From NCBI GenBank assembly GCA_934047225.1, contig OW203990.1:29863045-29927044 (forward strand): a DNA stretch of 64,000 nt, written 5' to 3'. This stretch comes from Ypsolopha sequella. Lineage: Eukaryota; Arthropoda; Insecta; Lepidoptera; Ypsolophidae. Position 1 is the first letter of the stretch. Each line of letters begins with the position of its first letter. Shown here in pieces: positions 44,401 to 48,306 of the stretch. Under the pieces are notes generated by a model. That model was not told the origin of the DNA, searched no databases, and saw nothing but the letters and a program-made list of their open reading frames with translations. A program made the position numbers and the translations under genes.

Positions 44401-46431
44401 AGCCTCCTTCTTTATTTCTCAAGCCGTGCTATGGAAATCTGGCAACATTGCGCGTGAACCGGTTTACGAAGTTTAATTTTTACCTGTCGCCATTAAGTTA
44501 ATACGACCAAGTTACAAATAAGCGAACGTTATGAACTTACCCACCGACTGGTAACCATTTTATTCTATCACATAATATTATGCGACTAATTTATCATTGG
44601 CGGTGATGCTACTAGATTTTGTACATGCTTCCAGTAGTGATAAGTTAGTCGGATACTACGTCACTTGATTTTGAACGAGCAGTTTGTTGATATAAAAATC
44701 GAAGAATTTAATGGTTTTTCTTTACGAAAAGACGCTTGTGATTGTATCAACTGTTTATGCTATAAAACAAGGTAAGTATTTTACAGTACTTTCAAAGTTT
44801 TAATGATAATTTGTAGTTGCAGTTGGTTTACAAGCAAGACAATAACAAAGCGTAACTCTTACCTTTTCTCTGAGCGTAACTCATGTTTTATTTTCAGATG
44901 CCATTTCAGATTTCAAATTGCATAGGTGATCCTTATTTTGACCATTTGCAAAGAGGAGGTCTGTCATTGCCTACAGATTCCGTGAAATTTGTATGCTTTC
45001 ATTTGCATGCCGACTTAAAAACCACTTTCTTTAAGTTGAATGATGTCCGAGGAATGTTAGCATTGCTAACCATTTTGAGCTTAGAATCTGATAAATTTTT
45101 TATTGATACTCGTATAAATGGATGTTGTGAAGCAGGCCACTCATTGAAACCATTATTCTGTACACTTTGTAAAATATTATCCAATATAATTTTAAATAAT
45201 TTTACAAAAAATGTTAACAATTCACATAATGAAAAGAAAACTAAATGTATTTTTAAATAATTAACAACTTCATAACACAGTATTTGTCCACTTATATCAT
45301 ACTTAGTTGGTTGTGGTTTATCTGAATAATGAAACCGTTTTAATAGTACATTTTAATTCTAGTGCGAGACGATTGATATTTCGAGTAACAACTGATTTTG
45401 ACTGAAAAAACAGTCAAGACGAGAAATATCAACATTTGCATGTGAGTCAAACGACGTTTTTAATACATCTGCGAAAAATTACATGAAAAAGTTATATTCC
45501 GCCATTACAAGAGACTTTTTTGTGCCAAGAAAGTTAGTCTGATACAATTTTACCATTGTTTTACCAATGTTACAAAACAAAAGAAATGTCCACTATTATC
45601 TAGTATAGCACATAATCTAGTATATTTTAAGCAGGTATATTAGAAAAGTAAGTAACACGTCTAGCATACCTACCTACTTACATCTTATAATTATGTAAGT
45701 ACCTATCAATGTTGCAGAAATAAATTATAAAATCTCATATATTTTATTTTATTGTATTAGTGCAATCGTCAAGGTTTCAAACATGAAATAATTTCAAGAT
45801 CCTATCAACGAGGCAAGATCCCTTTTAAATTAAATTTTCAATTAAATCTGCTGGTGGTCAAAACATACCAACCATAATTAATAAATATAAATAACAAATA
45901 ATAATAAATAAAAATGCAATGTGACTTTTGTAGATATAGCTAAATTCATACTGGAGGCTTGGTTAGTGATTAGTATCATGGACCGATAACACTTTTTGGT
46001 ATAATCGCAGAATAAAATTATGACCTTACATAGTAGATAACCCTGTCTGGGCTTGCGTTTTTACCTATTTTTTTACGAATTCACTAAAATAACCTTGATA
46101 CTGACCACTTACCAAGTTTCCAGTATGAATTTGGCTATATCAACAAGTCACCTTGTATAAAGTTATAAATTTTGACCACCAGCCGAGATGTAATCGGTTC
46201 ACGAAGATCCTAAATGCGACGTTGCCAAACTTCATAGCACGGCTTTGGTAGGTGGCACGTGCAAGCTTTTATGAAAGTTGACAGCCATGCACGCTACTGT
46301 ACCGTTTTACAGGCATGTGTATTCCGTCTTACTCGCACTTGACCGATTATTTTCATTGTTTCCAGGTGAATTACAGAGCTCTGAGCAACGCGTTGGACAT
46401 TTTGTTTGCAAATAGCGGTCAGCCATGTTAA
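20344..46431 (+). CDS. multi-EF-hand protein gene, 13 exons (5' end not found)
   Basis: Exons: 20344-20467, 20709-20855, 28225-28400, 28815-29009, 29089-29304, 31355-31535, 31621-31834, 31907-32051, 32129-32257, 38955-39103, 39233-39473, 40890-41036, 46366-46431. All have AG acceptors and GT donors, phases match at every junction, and the total of 2130 bases gives 709 codons plus TAA. The protein has repeated EF-hand-like units (DFDPLNCGRIAPENFRRAM, KNDGRITFAHFARIL, FDRHNELVVSREDFYRGLA, DTDKERCGTIPR, VNYRALSNALD). Most loops lack canonical Ca2+ ligands, so calcium binding is doubtful at many. It resembles the large axonemal/EFCAB6-like EF-hand repeat proteins, but I cannot name the orthologue. 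Introns hold a LINE, a DIRS element, MITEs and many minisatellites, three of which span exon junctions. Exon 1 starts at an acceptor, so upstream exons must exist. Confidence 0.82.
20515..20660 (+). repeat. dispersed repeat, copy 1 (short)
   Basis: It shares GGCGATAGGGCT, GTGAAACGTGGGTG, GGACTGTGACTT and CATTTCACAGTTCA blocks, in the same order, with copies at 34535-34760 and 57829-58056. It is probably the 3' end of a LINE. It lies in the intron between exons a and b. Confidence 0.7.
20709..20855 (+). CDS. EF-hand gene, exon b (49 codons)
   Basis: Acceptor GTCACCAG, donor GAAG|GTCAGT, phase 1 to 1. It encodes SKFVSILSGPLRSVIGLSDA and the downstream EF-hand half-unit ending QLIHGE. Its last 126 bp plus the donor are the seed of the 140-bp array that follows. 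Only the donor at 20855/20856 gives the phase needed by the next exon without crossing a stop. Confidence 0.8.
20856..21692 (+). repeat. 140-bp tandem array duplicating an exon end and its 5' splice site
   Basis: After the real donor at 20855, the unit [14 bp of intron + 126 bp of exon] recurs every 140 bp. GAGAAG|GTCAG occurs at 20850, 20990, 21130, 21270, 21410 and 21550. The last unit is diverged and truncated near 21690. Copies lack exon b's acceptor (the text before CTGTCGGGC is intronic). Reading through a donor gives GQYVLLSGSCAW then a stop. Copies are nearly identical, with one G/T difference at about 21350. Confidence 0.93.
21693..22416 (-). pseudogene. LINE reverse transcriptase remnant, split by the DIRS insertion
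   Basis: The minus strand reads KDIPIPK and DEYRPVT near 22290-22405, then FYLNMRKAFDKGDNDVLLSR at about 21800-21870 and LLRFVADYLKD. These are the order and motifs of a LINE reverse transcriptase fingers-palm region, with Asn in place of Asp in DLSKAFD. It carries frame changes, and the DEYRPVT codons sit in a 38-bp triplication. The DIRS element begins at 22417 in its upstream part. It lies antisense in an intron of the EF-hand gene. Confidence 0.7.
22265..22380. repeat. 38-bp tandem triplication inside the LINE remnant
   Basis: TGTAACAGGTCGGTACTCAT starts at 22265, 22303 and 22341. The unit encodes the DEYRPVT block of the reverse transcriptase, so the triplication occurred within former coding sequence and shifts its frame. 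Confidence 0.9.
22659..22754. repeat. internal complementary region of the DIRS element
   Basis: Positions 22659-22717 are complementary to the left outer end (22418-22476). Positions 22718-22754 are complementary to the right outer end (27622-27658). This split arrangement templates circle closure in the known DIRS replication model. Confidence 0.9.
23023..25809 (-). CDS. DIRS tyrosine recombinase (frame open for 928 codons; domain in the last third)
   Basis: The recognisable tyrosine recombinase runs from about 23990 to 23023: an N-terminal SAM-like part (LLRHSWRTSTLKTYDVAWKR), then the catalytic part with SGRRIHDL (first Arg), GSVRSAVASKSW (second Arg box) and RSADTFQRFYRRE holding the nucleophilic Tyr. 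The first position of the usual HxxR box is Gly. Upstream of about 24050 the frame only overlaps RT/RNase H in another frame and is Ser-rich, so translation probably starts far inside; the true start is not known. The enzyme would integrate the circular cDNA without a target duplication. No internal stop was seen. Confidence 0.85.
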   Translation of the reverse strand: MDENGSTSNFIKANSGLPHTILQKTTPCLPKRNIQSFSNSCLRRNVCNHTQNENAGHSKNSSTITKLHFSTISGTEDRRVIPANIQPKSPKRVYCDRTLSLNKHVPHSRLSPISRLDVQDRFIPSLFSSENLQVTQALSTPCVRSGIVRNDLPTFRSEHGTKNVLNSHKLGSTNITRTMEYKNRSFPGRLLVSSSKCPDSLRSCQNCNSHFAVLGLADKFQKISSIPSEKLGLSGNIVESLGQSENLTPGKSNHHRRKNKSGLRAKTCHCETAAKYNRSSKFCKFCCAARAVKSQTIDTVHEFTTRPIIKSLPSATRCHQRTQLVGSKLSYVNTSTLPSSRQLPGNGCVRPSLGGTIERPGTLRHLVEGRTTSPLQSEGDAGHTACTSESRSVTKSQFDLDTMRQHDRSRSSTKGRRDEIITSVRNNISNIKSVRPLSNSLQHSPYPRDLQQSCGSLVTQSPSSRMAPSTSLCENGICEVGNPNDRSVCLSDSSRSVQLCISRPERFSSPISRRIQCSMELPISVGVSTTVSSPQSPESPKPVDRDIFISGSAMEKGILASRPQSPVACSTVDSEQPTETSSRHINGTSPSKGREYHSRGLEMWGWAESTETWNTEQLSLLRHSWRTSTLKTYDVAWKRWFLWAGTKNIDPLNPTGSQLAQFLADLYLKENLSYNTILLHKSVVSTLCNAERSSHLSSHVLVKHILKSIALKNPKTFKSQIWDVNKLTSFLASYSIDLNNTIQVSRHTAMLILLCSGRRIHDLTLLTVDSNHCIKSDSDITFWPRFGSKTDSANYRQSGLKFLKNKDSRNLDPIFWIERTISLLNDRRESSKSNELFITVRGLAKPASRTVIAGWIKTLFQDAGITGTPGSVRSAVASKSWLNCQSIEEILARGNWRSADTFQRFYRREIMPVNDDSQSVLQLFRPVN
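23946..25967 (-). pseudogene. DIRS reverse transcriptase and RNase H, one in-frame stop
   Basis: One frame runs from 25967 to 23946 and is interrupted only by TAG at 25167-25169 (after RTLQY). Before the stop come FLVPKTDGSSRPIFNLK, CKIDLSQAYFHL, LPFGLSTAPKTF and the catalytic VVFLDDYLL. After it come MVYLGILWNP and an RNase H domain with VTDASDQAWG, an acidic E at HCNQKEML, IQCDN and HADHLSR. The gag frame overlaps its start by about 115 bases. The stop lies between the RT palm and connection, so this copy would yield a truncated enzyme unless the stop is read through or is an assembly error. Confidence 0.87.
25852..27180 (-). CDS. DIRS gag-like ORF1
   Basis: The ATG at 27180 (MDNQDIDPAGG) is preferred over the longer open frame, because upstream codons are not ATG-led. 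The first 70 residues are Pro-, Ser- and Arg/Lys-rich, including SRKRNHSSSSSGSNSTSSSS and KRKRSRRHRHKKNKR, a likely nuclear localisation or RNA-binding tail. The middle is a helical region without a named domain. The last 90 residues are RG/GRG-rich (SRGGCQ, GRGTFHNRGS, NRGGHTNPSRGSRG), resembling nucleic-acid-binding RGG boxes. There are no CCHC knuckles. The position matches ORF1 of DIRS elements. Confidence 0.8.
   Translation of the reverse strand: MDNQDIDPAGGPPPAAANPPNGRSRKRNHSSSSSGSNSTSSSSSSDSDSKRKRSRRHRHKKNKRARYSNHMMDKLFKEMGELRKHIGISNNETACHDSVSLCSGVSGELYEQHNLTHDVEPAYECQEFTFDIETKLKEPSVPKTPNNFMKMLQDVQRLGSTSWSEVRYADTQKLYNHTPGFIELETNEEVKMYDTSRHLAYADKAYAAITYCVLKQKESLQEGIRDLLCWAKNSDNNFDGLSEKLEELFLKGDFHKISTDLLQLVCGHRAESIEMRRESITSQVKDPLVKASLNRIPPSTVYIFDSVPFTATLEKAGGVRKAFWPSKNDSLTQARSRSTNSHSSRGQGAPKPPVPSRGTQYGYHDMGSVQMHACSNLPSRGGCQHTNYASRGQTSNVQLGHRHFNGRGTFHNRGSRPDRGNNRGGHTNPSRGSRGNQKRYKH
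27661..28224. other. AT-rich intron sequence
   Basis: Intron of the EF-hand gene between the DIRS element and exon c. A near-duplicate phrase (AAGTTA(A/T)GG(A/G)AATAACTAAATACATA) occurs at about 27755 and 27800. Nothing else is recognised. Confidence 0.5.
28225..28400 (+). CDS. EF-hand gene, exon c
   Basis: Acceptor GAGTGTAG, donor CTG|GTACCT, phase 1 to 0. It encodes a Pro/Cys-rich linker (EACPPPPEPACHKLDQWQLR) and the helix LCCLLATIGAREIPLRPYF. Confidence 0.78.
28815..29009 (+). CDS. EF-hand gene, exon d
   Basis: Acceptor CCACAG, donor CCC|GTGAGA, phase 0 to 0. It encodes KNDGRITFAHFARILNYIGV and YTLDYVEFIKAVQAVKREG, an EF-hand pair with a poorly conserved second loop. Confidence 0.85.
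29089..29304 (+). CDS. EF-hand gene, exon e
   Basis: Acceptor ATTTCAG, donor AGA|GTGAGA, phase 0 to 0. It encodes a linker (EYLNPNAVIDTTLPKLSRPE) and the helix TLIEVMLRVQQFLLQRRIRV leading into the next EF-hand. The intron before it is only 79 bp. Confidence 0.85.
29305..29609. other. AT-rich intron sequence
   Basis: No feature recognised between exon e and the inverted-repeat element at 29610. Confidence 0.5.
29610..30440. mobile_element. non-autonomous DNA element with about 80-bp inverted ends
   Basis: The left end reads CTCCGCCCATTCGATTAGTC then TTGCTAGAAGAAGGGCAAGA. The right end (30357-30440) is its complement and extends outward through TAGGCATGTATTTATAT. There is no coding capacity. 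A family A MITE is nested at 29806-30056. Confidence 0.75.
29806..30056. mobile_element. palindromic MITE (family A), second copy
   Basis: The arms CAACGTGTAACAGAAAGGTG and CACCTTTCTGTTACCCGTCG match the copy at 7765-8037. It also shares the inner AGAACAACTTTTACTAT and ATGCAATGCCGCTCGG text. It is nested in the inverted-repeat element at 29610-30440. Confidence 0.85.
30470..30600. mobile_element. diverged, GC-shifted family B arm
   Basis: CATTGAACCTTGTTCCTG, GGGTCTCCTGTATGGGTTCG and GCGGTTGATTAGATTTTACC follow the order of the family B right arm that forms the 59-bp satellite at 10111. Confidence 0.6.
30915..31178. mobile_element. palindromic MITE (family B), well preserved
   Basis: Left arm ACAAGGTTACTTTTTGATCA then CCAAATTCATACTGG; right arm CCAGTATGAATTTGG then TGATCAAAAAGTCACCTTGT. 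Arms of about 115 bp surround a short GC-poor centre. It is flanked by TATATA tracts. Confidence 0.85.
31355..31535 (+). CDS. EF-hand gene, exon f
   Basis: Acceptor TTGACAG, donor CAGG|GTTAGA (weak), phase 0 to 1. It encodes DFDPLNCGRIAPENFRRAME, the most recognisable EF-hand loop of the protein, then a second unit LDPNDTHRVCWRTFEDD. Confidence 0.85.
31621..31834 (+). CDS. EF-hand gene, exon g
   Basis: Acceptor TGTTTCTAG, donor CGA|GTAAGG, phase 1 to 2. It encodes VFTIKELEKHPDVTPGAVRE, an Ala/Gly-rich linker, and RSIDLRPGFREHDE at the start of the next loop. Confidence 0.83.
31907..32051 (+). CDS. EF-hand gene, exon h
   Basis: Acceptor GCATCAG, donor GAT|GTGAGA, phase 2 to 0. It encodes HNNGHVSRATVRRVLARLG and FNYVKLLDD, completing the EF-hand begun in exon g. 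Using this donor avoids the stop at 32094 and leaves a 77-bp intron. Confidence 0.83.
32129..32257 (+). CDS. EF-hand gene, exon i
   Basis: Acceptor TCCCGCAG, donor AAG|GTGGGT, phase 0 to 0. It encodes a Ser/Thr/Pro linker (ESAVIATPSAPTHQHKSREV) and the helix ALETDIVQILAKIKGK that continues into MVREGVRPMDF of exon j. Confidence 0.82.
32276..32367. repeat. 46-bp tandem duplication
   Basis: GTA(C/T)GTAATAGAA(C/T)ATAAG starts at 32276 and 32322, with three base differences between copies. It lies 19 bp after the exon i donor. Confidence 0.8.
32680..32745. repeat. fragment of a common lepidopteran dispersed repeat
   Basis: AGCCCGTATTCGTCCACTGC then TGGACATAGGCCTCC is a phrase I know as highly repeated in moth and butterfly genomes, usually as a LINE 3' end. 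It is preceded by CCATCCATCCATC. Confidence 0.6.
32785..32890. repeat. hairpin, about 35-bp arms
   Basis: GCAAAATTTCCATTGGTTTC faces GAAACCAATGGAAACTTTGC across an AT-rich centre. It may be a small MITE. The 25/29-bp array starts directly after it. Confidence 0.65.
32898..33765. repeat. 25/29-bp minisatellite with higher-order pattern
   Basis: The core GATGAGGAACTAGGTATTGAG is joined by TTTT (25-bp type A) or TTTATTTT (29-bp type B). About 32 units occur. Much of the array follows an A-A-A-B-B order of about 133 bp, with occasional loss of one A. One unit has GATTAGG instead of GATGAGG. Confidence 0.9.
33940..34141. repeat. 45-bp tandem repeat, about 4.5 copies
   Basis: GATAGGCGG(A/G)TGTGA(A/G)TAGG starts at 33940, 33985, 34030 and 34075, with a partial unit at 34120. 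The first and last copies carry variants. Confidence 0.9.
34535..34760 (+). repeat. dispersed repeat, copy 2
   Basis: Starting ACCACTTGCTGAACGGTGAA and running through GCCCGAAGAACGGCGATAGG and TTGCATTTCACAGTTCACAC to GGGGTTCATGGCATGACGAT. It matches 57829-58056 block by block. Probably a LINE 3' end. Confidence 0.8.
34832..38978 (+). repeat. 68-bp tandem array of 61 copies, each carrying the exon j 3' splice site
   Basis: The unit is about 43 bp of intron (TGTATTGTTAGAGCTAATGA through CATCTCCATTACAG) plus about 25 bp of exon (ATGGTGCGCGAGGGCGTGCG). The first acceptor block starts at 34861 and the last at 38941. The difference of 4080 is exactly 60 periods, so no unit has an indel. Only the last copy runs on into exon j. 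The others read MVREGVRPMYC then TAG. A C-to-A change (CATCTACATT) marks copies 20, 22, 24, 25, 28 and 31; otherwise copies look identical. Confidence 0.97.
38955..39103 (+). CDS. EF-hand gene, exon j
   Basis: It uses the last acceptor of the 68-bp array (CCATTACAG) and the donor GAAGT|GTATGT, phase 0 to 2. It encodes MVREGVRPMDFLRQFDRHNE and VSREDFYRGLASARVALTP. The EF-hand loop has Asp at position 1 but lacks the central Gly. Confidence 0.85.
39233..39473 (+). CDS. EF-hand gene, exon k
   Basis: Acceptor TGTCCAG, donor CAG|GTGAGT, phase 2 to 0. It encodes FAAPGRRRFIEYWRFGETVG, a linker, and NFEERHIVSLALAKLAKYPD, ending NIFEVFQ before the next loop. Confidence 0.85.
39474..40230. other. intron sequence, no feature recognised
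   Basis: Contains a GC-moderate stretch at 39560-39760 with AACAGATGGCGCCGATCTC and AAAAGATGGCGGTAGCG phrases, possibly an old repeat; otherwise AT-rich. Confidence 0.45.
40231..40659. repeat. 33-bp tandem repeat, 13 copies
   Basis: CATTCGTAGCCACACCTGAT starts every 33 bp from 40231. One copy has CCTAATAAT for CCTGATAAT. The period is 11 codons, so frames remain open on both strands (FVATPDNRNNT repeats); there is no sign that they are translated. Confidence 0.95.
40890..41036 (+). CDS. EF-hand gene, exon l (49 codons)
   Basis: Acceptor GTGCACAG, donor GAG|GTCTGT, phase 0 to 0. It encodes DTDKERCGTIPRISVERALG and RERDLLYKCFGYRRGCGDE. It joins VNYRAL of the last exon to make a normal EF-hand C-helix. 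Its 3' part seeds the 133-bp array. It is the only copy with the exon's own acceptor and first 38 bp. Confidence 0.82.
40928..42200 (+). repeat. 133-bp tandem array duplicating an exon end and its 5' splice site, 9 copies
   Basis: CTCGGTGGAGCGAGCACTCG begins units at 40928, 41061, 41194 and on to 41992, every 133 bp, followed by a diverged partial unit. The unit is about 109 bp of exon l plus donor plus about 24 bp of intron (GTCTGTGTACTCTATATGTT). Most copies keep GACGAG|GTCTG; two (41829, 41962) have GACAAG. Copies differ by scattered substitutions, so this array looks older than the 140- and 68-bp ones. Retention gives a stop about 28 codons after the donor. Confidence 0.94.
42225..42740. 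repeat. diverged direct duplication, AT-rich
   Basis: TTTCGAGAAATCTT(G/C)(A/G)AAAA, a CCTT(A/T)TCTCCAAA block and AAAAATATGAAAAAAA recur in the same order at about 42285-42370 and 42572-42665. The second copy includes a run of 12 G at 42611-42622. Confidence 0.6.
43176..44318. mobile_element. foldback-like element with internal 130-bp repeats
   Basis: Positions 43176-43526 form a long palindrome: TAGTAACCGACTTCCATAGT against ACTATTGAAGTCGGTTACTA, with arms of about 155 bp meeting at a small centre near 43340. Then come about four diverged units of about 130 bp (CACCCTAACACA...ATGTGCT(G/C)TCATCCGTTGA) at 43650, 43780, 43912 and 44052. The right edge again has GAAGTCGGTTAAAAA at 44308-44320. 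The AACCGACTTC terminal motif is common in Lepidoptera. Confidence 0.65.
44899..45260 (+). pseudogene. exon resembling the C-terminal region of a P/THAP-type transposase
   Basis: Acceptor TATTTTCAG at 44898, then an open frame to TAA at 45260. Visible text: DPYFDHLQRGGLSLPTDSVK, then CCEAGHSLKPLF and NIILNNFTKNVNN. The pattern of RGGL..PTD followed by a Cys-x(4)-His and an N-x-x-LNNF tail is what I associate with the C-terminal region of P-element-like proteins that have an N-terminal THAP finger. The THAP and RNase H-like parts are not found here. A preceding donor-like AACAAG|GTAAGT lies at 44771. It is read as a remnant of a transposase gene; domestication cannot be excluded. Confidence 0.45.
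45918..46158. mobile_element. family B MITE, nested
   Basis: GATATAGCTAAATTCATACTGG-type left arm and CCAGTATGAATTTGGCTATA then CAACAAGTCACCTTGTATA at the right. It is nested within the inverted-repeat element at 44421-46245. Confidence 0.8.
46366..46431 (+). CDS. EF-hand gene, last exon m
   Basis: Acceptor TTGTTTCCAG, phase 0. It encodes VNYRALSNALDILFANSGQP, then Cys and TAA at 46429-46431. VNYRAL is the usual start of an EF-hand's second helix and fits directly after GDE of exon l. It is too short for ORF calling and was found by extending the motif across the 5.3-kb intron. Confidence 0.8.
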   Translation: MNYRALSNALDILFANSGQPC

Positions 46432-48235
46432 ACAGATCGATATACCTACTTTGTAACCAAATCACGTCACCTACTTATTACGGATTTTTATAAATATACA
46501 TATTTTAAGATTTGTACTTACAGCCAATTTTCATTCGAGGTTGTTGTTCCATCAACCAGTGTGTAGTCAGTAGTAGCACTTCGAACTTAACACTTCTAAA
46601 TTTTACGTTTCCTTATCAAATCATCGGGCGAGAATTCATACTTTTACCAAAGTTTTGAACACAAAATTTTGTTATTATTTATTAATTTATTAAATGATTA
46701 GTAAAATTTTAACCACTTAAATCTTCCAAGGCAATAATTTGCAATACTGATAAGGGCATAGATCTGATGAATATTATTATACTAAATCTATGGGTAAGGG
46801 TCAATGTTTAGGATGAAAATAATAAGACAAAATATAAACTGAACACAACAACGTCACAAAAACAAAGGCTAATCTTGAAAATTGTCATATTGAAAGAAGA
46901 CCATGAGATTATCAATTCTGAGATAATTTTGCCCGATTAAAAAATATCTACATTATACCGAGAATATCGAGATACATAACATAAAACGCAGACTAAAAGT
47001 CAATATTTTATTTACATATTTTGTTTTATTTATTGCGACATACACTTGTATATCTCAGAGGTTTGTTCATGTCCGATAACTTATTCTAAAAATTTAATTT
47101 CATCCCTACTCTCTTGGAAGAAACATCTAGTTTGTATAAAATTACATGATTCTGATTCTTTTTCATCAATTACCAAAATTAAAATTACACAAGTTACAAC
47201 ATTTCTGCATGAGATCCTGAATGACCGATAGTACTGAGTGGAGGGAGGCTCGACATATATCCTTCACACACACAGGCACGCCTACAGACACACAGCTACC
47301 GCAGCCGGCGGCACAAGACACTTACACATCCATCATACTACTTTGTAATATTTAAACTCTGATTTACTCTAGAATCAAATGTCACTAACGGTTTATACCA
47401 AGAATTAATAGAATCAAATCAATCAGCAATAATACTCATGTGAATCTATGAAATCCATACTATATTAATAAATATGTAATCGCCGCAAAAGTTGGACGTC
47501 ACATAAAATACGATATTTTTATCCTTAAAAATCTTCTTAGCAAGATTATTCGCTTAACGTAATGTGGAATGGAATTAAGCGCTCCGAGCGCGGCGCGACC
47601 TGTGCTGTTGAAGAGCGGGGGCGGGCGGCGACACGCAGAGAGCGCTCATGACCGGTGACTTAACCTGCCGAAGAGAGGAGATGGTTACTGGATGCCGTTA
47701 CACCACATACTGCACGTAGCGCAGTCCTGGTCAGACAGTGCACCACTGGCTACATCGAGCGCGACACCTCGGGGGGTTCTGCTATCGCTAGCTCCAGAGG
47801 TGTGCGTCCCGCTCTCAGACGTGTACATACTTCATCACATCGCATATCAACTCAAGTGTACTTTCGGATCAACCAAGCTGGCGGCTTGTAGTTGCGCAGC
47901 TTGACAGCTAACCCCACCTCACGCCAACTTAGTTGCCCTGGACTGCGAGAGCACAGTAAAGGAACAGTATTACGTCTAGGCAGTGTCCTTGAAAAAGTCT
48001 GGTGGCGTCTCACTCTCCGTGTCGGAACTTAACTGCGGCGCACCCCTACTACAGAGATATGCTGAGATTTGGAAGCGCGCGCTTAGGCCGTTTAATATGA
48101 ATAATAAAATAGTTTATTGTTGTAGACATAATACTGTTACTCTGCGGCGAGGGTATAGTACGTGTAGTATCGGCGACTCACCTTACTATTGTAGTGAGAT
48201 GACTATCTGCAGGTACGCGGGAGAGGACGGAGTGC
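46432..48235. other. convergent 3' regions of the EF-hand and squid genes
   Basis: No exon was found. AATAAA-type signals on the minus strand (TTTATT on plus at 47007-47012 and 47025-47030) are candidates for the distal squid polyadenylation site, making 47000-48235 a likely long 3' UTR. It includes a GC-rich patch at 47570-47920. Confidence 0.45.
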
Positions 48236-48306
48236 TCAGTAGGGCTGGTGCCTCTGGTTGGCTCGCCCGCCGCCGCCGCCGCGCTGCTTGCCGCCTTGGT
48301 AGCCCG
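48236..48306 (-). CDS. sqd: sqd alternative last exon
   Basis: Acceptor CGTTTCAG, phase 1, encodes GYQGGKQRGGGGGGRANQRH then QPY and TGA. The Gly/Arg composition matches squid tails. Phase agrees with both the internal donor of exon 5 and the donor of the 63-bp cassette. Confidence 0.7.

Larger units (their letters stand above)
44421..46245 (+). mobile_element. inverted-repeat element carrying a P-element-like exon
   Basis: AAGCCGTGCTATGGAAATCT with TGGCAAC and GTGAACCGGTT at 44420-44465 is mirrored by AACCGATTACA-type sequence and TTCATAGCACGGCTT at 46190-46245. The arms are about 60 bp and imperfect. Between them is an exon resembling the C-terminal part of P/THAP-type transposases and a nested family B MITE at 45918-46158. 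It sits in the last intron of the EF-hand gene, about 120 bp before its final exon. Confidence 0.5.
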
